Shown: piece by piece, positions 58,034 through 64,000 of the stretch
Layout: every line of letters starts with the position of its first letter
Numbering within the stretch: position 1 is the stretch's first letter
From: Vandiemenella viatica
Lineage: Eukaryota; Arthropoda; Insecta; Orthoptera; Morabidae
Reading direction: 5' to 3'
DNA length: 64,000 nucleotides
Assembly (NCBI GenBank): GCA_031002005.1
Contig: JARYHS010008074.1
Location: forward strand, 344,496,932-344,560,931
Translations under genes and position numbers: made by a program
Notes under the pieces: generated by a model
Seen by the model: only the letters and a program-made list of their open reading frames with translations
Told to the model about the DNA's origin: nothing
The model's database searches: none

Positions 58034-58257
58034 GCGGGCGCGGCGCGGCGGTGGCCAGCTCCAGTGGCGGCAGGCAGCTGTCGCGGGCGCCCGTGCTGCC
58101 CTCGGGGCGGCCCTCCTGGCTGTCCCTCAATGTGTCGGCGGCGCTCACCCCCGTCGTCTCCACCCCCCTCACCCTGCGGCTTCAGCTGCGCGGCGGCCCG
58201 CGTCTCAGAGAGCCACCAGTGCTGCTGCTGCACTACTCGCCGAGAAATCACCCGGCT
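58034..58257 (+). CDS. TGF-beta/BMP-like precursor, third exon
   Basis: 224 bp: two bases completing Gly, then 74 codons to donor GCT|GTATGT (phase 0). Acceptor TCGTCGTGTTGCAG. The translation has a Gly/Ala/Ser-rich start, then GRPSWLSLNVSAALTPVVST, PLTLRLQLRGG and PPVLLLHYSPRNHP. This matches the second propeptide block of BMP-type ligands: W-x-x-(F/L)-(D/N)-V...L-x-L-x-(L/V)...P-x-L-(L/V). With the two earlier exons it makes 582 bp, exactly 194 codons with no stop. The furin site and cysteine-knot domain would follow in exons not found before 64000. Close paralogues such as dpp, gbb or ADMP cannot be told apart from the propeptide alone. Confidence 0.82.
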
Positions 58258-59811
58258 GTATGTACACCCACATTATCTCAAAGCTGTCTCTCTTATTTTG
58301 TGGAGCGTATCTAACGGCCAAAAAGTGACTTTGGCCAGCGAGATTGAACCGAAGATCGCGTTACCCATCTATCAGAATGAAGCAAATTATTAAGCCCGAC
58401 GTATGTTATCAAAATGTATAATTTTCCGATTTTAATGCAATAAATCTTGTTGCGAGCTGTAACGAGAGTACAAATTCGTTACTATTTTAACAAATTCGAT
58501 TTTAGTATAGGCAGGTCTTTTGTGTTTTTTCGTCCATACTGTTACCGTGTCTGTTGCACGAGTGGCAACCTTCGGACGTCGTATCCTCGAGGACGGTATT
58601 TCCGTTATAGGTTCAGCAACAGTTAAAAATTCTTTAGAAGTCAATCCAGCAGATTTTACTAAAGGATTTGTATTTATCCAAAATTAAAATAACAGCTAGT
58701 GCAGCGACATCACGTGGCAAAGAATGCCAACGCTCTTTCTTCTGCAGAAACAGTGAGGGAGTATTTTTTGGGTTTCTAAAAGTATACTTCTTCTAGATTT
58801 CCCGAGAAAGGGCTAAACCACGAAAATGGTATGTTATGTTAACCTTGTGAAGATATTGCAGAGTGTCATCAATGAAATGAGAAGAAGCAAGTTGTGAAAA
58901 AAATCCTTTTTTTCCAATACAATGCTCCCAGTCTATAGTTACTCGTTGTAATGGCTGCATTAATGAGTGTTTTAAAAGTTTTTGACTGGCATCATTTTGA
59001 AGTCAGATGGTGGGTCGTACTTGCTGTCACCAGACTGTCTCGTGTATTTGAGAAATGCTTTCGTACGAATGATAAAAAAGTGTTGGAACGTCGCTGGAGG
59101 AACTGGTGTTCAGAGGGAACTATAAACGGACTGCAACTATTCTTTTAACGCAAGTGTATCAATATCAGTCAATTCGTGTACGAGTTGACCGTTGTAATCA
59201 ATATGGCTGATGGTCTTCAGTGATGTTATTTCGCCTCTAAAAAGATTTTAAAAAACTTTTGATTTATGTTTTTTATGATAAAATGTTAAAACTGATTACA
59301 CATCAGCTTACATGTTACCAATAGAGAATATCAAATATTAAAATAACTTGAGCTAGAAATAACTGGAACAGAAAGTAATTATATTGATAACAACGGTGAA
59401 CTGAAGGAAATAAAACATAAATGTTCATGAATATTTGGTTGGTCTTACTCAATCCTTCTTCAGTGTTGGCTGGAGTACTTATCGATGCCCGCAATTAGCA
59501 TAGCTTCTGGAAAGTAAATTTCCTTCTTCACTGCTACTACTTGTTACAACGTGAGGCAAATATTTTCTTTAACTTCAATGCAGGCTGAACTGTTAATCTC
59601 ATTATGATATCCGTGTAAGTTATTCTGTTCAATTTAAAAAAATCCATTCAAGATTCTTACTAATCTCTTTAATTAATAACAAAAGTCTTTGGAAGCTATA
59701 AGGTAGCCAGCGTCTCTAATTTTTATGAACCGGTGTTTGTTGTCGATTAGTTTTACACTACGTTAGGATCGCAATGTCCGAGGCCGACAACCCGCGCAAC
59801 ACACAGCTGCC
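58258..59811 (+). other. Intron or downstream DNA of the TGF-beta-like gene
   Basis: No further exon recognised. Short frames at 58432-58644 and 58951-59148 have no domain and lack good splice sites. No repeat recognised. Confidence 0.5.
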
Positions 59812-60056
59812 CGAGGGAGCGTCCATGAATTAGGTAGGTGTTTGCTCGTAAATCTCGACTCGCCCCATGTGGTGAGATCTCCCTAACGTATGATCGACCT
59901 CGTGAGTCTGGAGACCTTTGTTTTAGCACTACTGTTGTTCAAAGGGCGGCAATCTGAAATAAAAAGTTGACGTCGACCCCCTTCACCCATGGAGAGATTA
60001 GGTGAAATTTCGCCGGAAACACCCCTCCATTTCAGCACACGTAATTAATGTACGCC
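59812..60056. mobile_element. GGGG-type MITE, decayed copy
   Basis: Starts GAGGGAGCGTCCATGAATTA and ends CACACGTAATTAATGTACGC, the same outer ends as the MITE at 23546-23979, with matching inner pieces CTCGTGAGTCTGG and AAATTTCGCCGGAAACACC. Shorter and diverged. Confidence 0.7.
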
Positions 60057-60460
60057 CGCTAAGGTATACGCTCTTGTTCACGTCATTAACTCCATTGGTA
60101 AGAATCTTTATGCCGCTAGTCTTCAACTACTGAGAGAAACAGTGTTTTCTACAGCAGACTGTGCCGACAGTTTAAAACAGCAATTTAGCAGGAAGCAGTC
60201 GCAGGCGGTGGATCAAGGACGCTGGTTCAGCAAAAAATAATTTCTACCTGCTCTTAAAATTACAATAAATACAAGTGTCCTCAGTAGGTATAAGAAGTGA
60301 ACATAACTTTGATTCTTTTACTATACAAACCTCGTCTGACCGAAATCTGAAAAACGTTTGGTATAGTTTTCCAGAAGGTTTTTATGTACAGAAAATTTAT
60401 AATTAAATCAATTGAAACAAAGTTCAAGAGGATCTTCCTTTAGTTCCAATTGATTACACA
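60057..60460. other. Unassigned
   Basis: No frame or repeat recognised in this 400-base stretch. Confidence 0.5.
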
Positions 60461-60814
60461 CTCTTGTTTTGGATTTTAAAAAGATTAAGATTTCCAGTCA
60501 GGCAACATTATAAATTAAGAACGAAGTTTTTCGGAATTTGGCCCTTAGTAAAGGTCAAAAGTAATAACTGTGAAAGTAGCGCGTATGAGACAGTTCAGAG
60601 CCACACGATAGATAGCAGCAGCGCAAATCACAGAGATATTAATAAATTGCTTCACTGGCTTTGACATTTGTTACGAATCTATTACACTAAACAAAATAAT
60701 GAATTTAAAAAAAAATGAGGCGTTTCCTCTTTCATCGTATTACAAATCCCCAATTTTACTATTCATTGCATTCGCGAAATTTTTGCATAGTTTCATCTAG
60801 CATATATTATTTCT
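60461..60814 (+). mobile_element. Helitron-like terminal segment with a partial satellite unit
   Basis: Part of one 168-bp unit, then TAATAACTGTGAAAG and the unique terminal segment (GACAGTTCAGAGCCA, GAGATATTAATAAATT, AATGAGGCG), ending in GCGAAATTTTTGC and TTTCATCTAG. It stands directly before the array at 60815. Confidence 0.75.
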
Positions 60815-62060
60815 ACAAGATGTTTTGTGTCACTAGCCACTATCTCCCTTCATACCTAAAAGAAATAGATAAATGAGGTATTATAAAGATTAAGGTATCC
60901 GCTTTGGTCACATGCTACTTTAAGAAAGTATTTTTTCCAAATAGACCCTTAAAGTGCAAAAATGTTAATATTTCTAAAATGCCACGAACCATTTATCCCC
61001 CTGTATTCCTAACAGAAATGGATAAATGAGGTATCATTTTAAAGATCTCCGTTTTGGTGCCATCATATATTACGATAAGATTTTTTGGGAAATCGACCCT
61101 TAAAGAGCAAAAGTAACAATATTTCTACAACGCATTTTTGTGTCACAAGGCATTTATCTCCCATCATATCTAACCGATATAGATAAATGTGTTATCATTT
61201 TAAAGATTAAGGACTCCGCTCTGGCCACAACATATTTTAAGAAAATATTTCTTTCAAAATTTGACCCTTAAAGGTCAAAAGTATCATTATTTCCATAACT
61301 TTTTTTTTGTCATGAGCTATTTATCTCCCTAGATAGCTATCCGAAATCAAGAAATGAGGTATTATTTGAAGAGCAAGGTTTATAGTTTGATCAAATAATG
61401 TTTTAAGAAAGGAATTTTTCGGAATTCCACCCTTAAAGAGCAAAAGTATTATTATTTCCATACATGTAATTTTTTGTCACGAGTAATTTATCTTCCTTGA
61501 TACCGAACTAAAATAGATAAATGAGGTATCGTCTTAAATATTAAGGCCTCCACCGTGTTCACATCATACTTTAAGAAAGAAAATTTTCGGAAGTCGACCC
61601 TTAAAGGGCAAAATTATCATTATTTACATAACGTACTTTTTTTTATCTCAAGCTATTTATCTCTCTTGATATCTAATCGAAATCGAGAAATGAGCTATTA
61701 TTTTAGATATTAAGGTCTCCGTTTTGGTCAAATCAAATTTTAATAAAAGATTTTTTCGGAATTTGACTCTTAAAGGACAAAAGTATCAATATTTCTACAA
61801 CGCATTTTTATGTCACCAGCCATTTATCTACTTTGATATCTAAACGATATAGAAAAATGAGGTATAGTTTTAAACAATAATGTCTCCGCCATGGTCAAAT
61901 CATATTTTAAGAAAGGAATTTTTCGGAATTGTATCCTTTAAGGGCAAAATTATCATTATTTCCGTAACGTATTTTTTTGTCACGAGCTATTTATCCCCCC
62001 TGATATCTAACCAAAATCGAGAAATAAGGTATTATTTTAGAGACTAGCCTCAAAGCACGT
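60815..62060 (+). repeat. Helitron-associated satellite array, plus
   Basis: About seven units. The landmark GACCCTTAAAG(A/G)GCAAAA or a variant recurs near 60952, 61097, 61262, 61428, 61597, 61765 and 61932, giving spacings mostly of 165-169. Units contain CATTTATCTCCCTTGATATC and GATAAATGAGGTATCATTTT. It is the longest array in the window; its right end is cut off near 62045 without the terminal segment. Confidence 0.9.
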
Positions 62061-62700
62061 CAAAAATGACGGGTTTAATGGAGTGGTATGGTGATTTATT
62101 TCTCTGTATTTGCGTAACTAAATAGAATTGTTATAAAATAAAGCTCAATATGCTGTAATTTCTCGTCCCTTGTGCCATAAAAGAAGCTTCCGTTGTCAAC
62201 TTGGTCCAGGCTGCATTTGAGCCTAACAACAATCTCCGTTAATATTGCCGGTAGAAAAGCAAAGCCACAGTCACACGCGAATTAATACGTTCCCTGTATC
62301 GCATGTAAATCTGATCATGCATCGCGATATAAACTTGATTAAAAATCTTCTCGGGTTCTTACACCTTTCTTTCTTACTATCTGTGATCAAGATCAATGTT
62401 TTAACGGCTCAGACAGCTAACATGCGGCTGAAATAATGACCCCAGTGAAAATGAAGGATGCCAAAAATGAATCTTAACAATTTACGTTATTCCACGTAAT
62501 ATTAGTTTTAATTGTGGTTTAGACAGCATAGATCGCGAACAATCTGGAACTTCATTCATTCAAACCAAGTAATTATTTCAGTGTAAAAAGCAACTGATAA
62601 TTAATAGGCCCATTTAAACGCAATACGTACTTTTCTTTCAGTGTTCTGACAGTTAATTTGTTCACGGATGCTTAGAAGTGTTATTATTTATTAAATATTA
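62061..62700. other. Unassigned spacer
   Basis: Between two satellite blocks. No gene recognised. A 63-residue frame at 62245-62436 has no domain. Confidence 0.5.
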
Positions 62701-62836
62701 TGCATTACCTAGAACGAAATCTCTGGTCGTAAGTTCGGATATGAAGGAAATAAGCGTGACGACATAGCGGGACTTTTTTGTGTGGCTTCATGATGTGACA
62801 GATGACCAAAATTTGCGTTTTATAAGTATAGATTAA
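62701..62836 (-). mobile_element. Helitron-like 5' end, minus orientation
   Basis: On the minus strand ATCTATACTTATAAAACGC leads into GGTCATCTGTCACATC. The TCTATACT...TATAAA start matches the 5' terminus type of insect non-autonomous Helitrons. It abuts a satellite unit on the other strand at 62837. Confidence 0.45.
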
Positions 62837-63312
62837 GGTCTCTGCTTTGGTCAAATCATATTTTAAGAAAAGAATTTTTCGAAAATCGACCCTTAAAGGG
62901 CAAAAGTATTAATGTTTCTACAACGCGTTTTTGTATCACGAGCCATTTATCTCCCTTAATATCCAAACGATATAGATAAATCAGGTATCATATTAAAGAT
63001 AAAGGTCTCCGCTTTGGTCACGCCATATCTTATGAACGAAATTTTTCGGAATTTGACCCTTAAAGGGCAAAAGTAATAACTGTGAAAGTCATGCGTATGA
63101 GACAGTTCAGAGCCAAGCCGCTAGATAGCAGTAGTACATTATCAGAGATATTAATAAACTACTTCACTATCATCGAATTTTATTACATAGCTATTACACT
63201 AAACAAATAAACAATTGAAACAAATGAGGCGGTCCTTATGTCATCCTTTTACAAACCCCCAACTTTATTACTATTCATTGAATACGCGAAATTTTCGCCC
63301 GGGACTCCTAGA
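62837..63312 (+). mobile_element. Helitron-like element: 1.4 satellite units and terminus
   Basis: A short satellite array (to about 63076), then TAATAACTGTGAAAG and the terminal segment, ending with GCGAAATTTTCGCCCGGGACTCCTAG at about 63287-63312. It shows the full 3' order in its most compact form. Confidence 0.8.
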
Positions 63313-64000
63313 AATATACTAATTCTGTAAATTTGTGCTCCATTTTTATGAAAAAACACTGTATTTTGAACCAAATTATCATGTCTTCTGCTATATTATA
63401 AATTTCATGCTTTGCTTTTCAACAATTGTACTAAGCAGAAACGTCAAATGTGTTCATTTAACAGAGCAGAAAGTTATTTTAGTCAATGATACTTAGTGTC
63501 TTAGCAATACAAAATTTAAAATTGAGTAATTTCAATAAACATCTAAGAACCGTAACAAGGACGCCCAGGGCGCCTGGTTCAAGGTGATTAAACTAATTAG
63601 GTATGGATCAATCATTTCGGCGGATACTATCTGTTAGTGTTATCTGTTAACACCTGATTCGGTGCAACAAAACCGTTAACACAGCAATTAATATATTTAA
63701 AAATCTAGATTCGCAGCCTCCATGAAACACGTCATAAATAACAGTTCTTCCAAATGGTTTCATCCGGATAACAAATTTTTCCGACTCCGATTGCCAGTTG
63801 TTTGTGGCGCGCTTTGTAATCATATTTCAGTATGTTCATCCCTGGTAATGGGTTTATTGCAGTGACTCAGAGCTAACTGTTTCAGCACCTGTGGTCTGCC
63901 AGCAGCAAATAGCGCTTTTTCAGTCGCGTAGCGCCATCACTCACGGGCACAATGGCCGTCTTATTCTTGGCTGACCTGCTTCGAGATTCCTTCCGCGTTA
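63313..64000. other. Unassigned to the window end
   Basis: No exon or repeat recognised. GC rises after 63840, but frames there are closed by stops soon after the only acceptor-like site (GTTTCAG at 63878-63884). Confidence 0.5.

Noticed and set aside
63878..64000. A fourth TGF-beta-like exon after the GTTTCAG acceptor
   Set aside because: The phase-0 frame hits TAG after eight codons and no cysteine-knot motif appears.

Overview
The window is nuclear DNA of an animal, most likely an insect. It has GT-AG introns, AT-rich non-coding DNA, a microsomal triglyceride transfer protein gene, a TGF-beta-type ligand gene and a dense load of insect-type transposons and tRNA-derived SINEs. SINE bodies of this kind, and LINEs ending in a TAGATG-type tail, remind me of hemimetabolous insects such as orthopterans and stick insects. 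That placement is from memory and is not proved by the sequence.

Two host genes are supported, both on the + strand. (1) 11671-14665 holds the last four coding exons of microsomal triglyceride transfer protein (220 residues), followed by a short 3' UTR and AATAAA. Earlier exons are not visible and probably lie left of the window. (2) 49640-58257 holds three exons whose phases join exactly into the first 194 codons of a secreted TGF-beta/BMP-like precursor: signal peptide plus most of the propeptide. The cysteine-knot ligand exon is not seen and probably lies right of the window. Between and around these genes I see no other convincing host gene.

Layout. 1-286: 3' end of a CR1/L2-like LINE. 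1.7-10 kb: a decayed CR1/L2-like LINE (minus) split by a 5.35 kb Gypsy-type LTR element, which itself carries a hAT MITE in one LTR. 10.2-11.3 kb: a mariner relic with a hAT MITE inside. 11.7-14.9 kb: MTTP 3' end. 16.9-20.5 kb: a diverged repeat and a second copy of the CR1/L2-like LINE with a hAT MITE in it. 20.6-25.3 kb: a 4.7 kb decayed hAT transposon with 8-bp target duplication, itself hosting other MITEs. 28.1-28.6 kb: a hAT MITE containing a perfect tandem dimer of a palindromic MITE. 29.2-32.5 kb: a Jockey-like LINE. 34.1-35.1 kb: a Tc1/mariner-type transposase relic with a piggyBac-type MITE. 36.3-49.5 kb: SINE-rich DNA, two Helitron-associated satellite arrays in opposite orientation, and between them a 2.8 kb mariner-type transposon with long inverted repeats that contain a tRNA-like promoter. 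49.6-58.3 kb: the TGF-beta-like gene, whose first intron holds a CR1/L2-like LINE with a long open reading frame and whose second intron holds a hAT element. 59.8-63.3 kb: a MITE relic and further Helitron-associated satellite arrays.

Most insertions can be ordered in time because many carry intact target duplications or have an unfilled paralogous site elsewhere in the same window. All calls are by eye; no alignment or database search was run.
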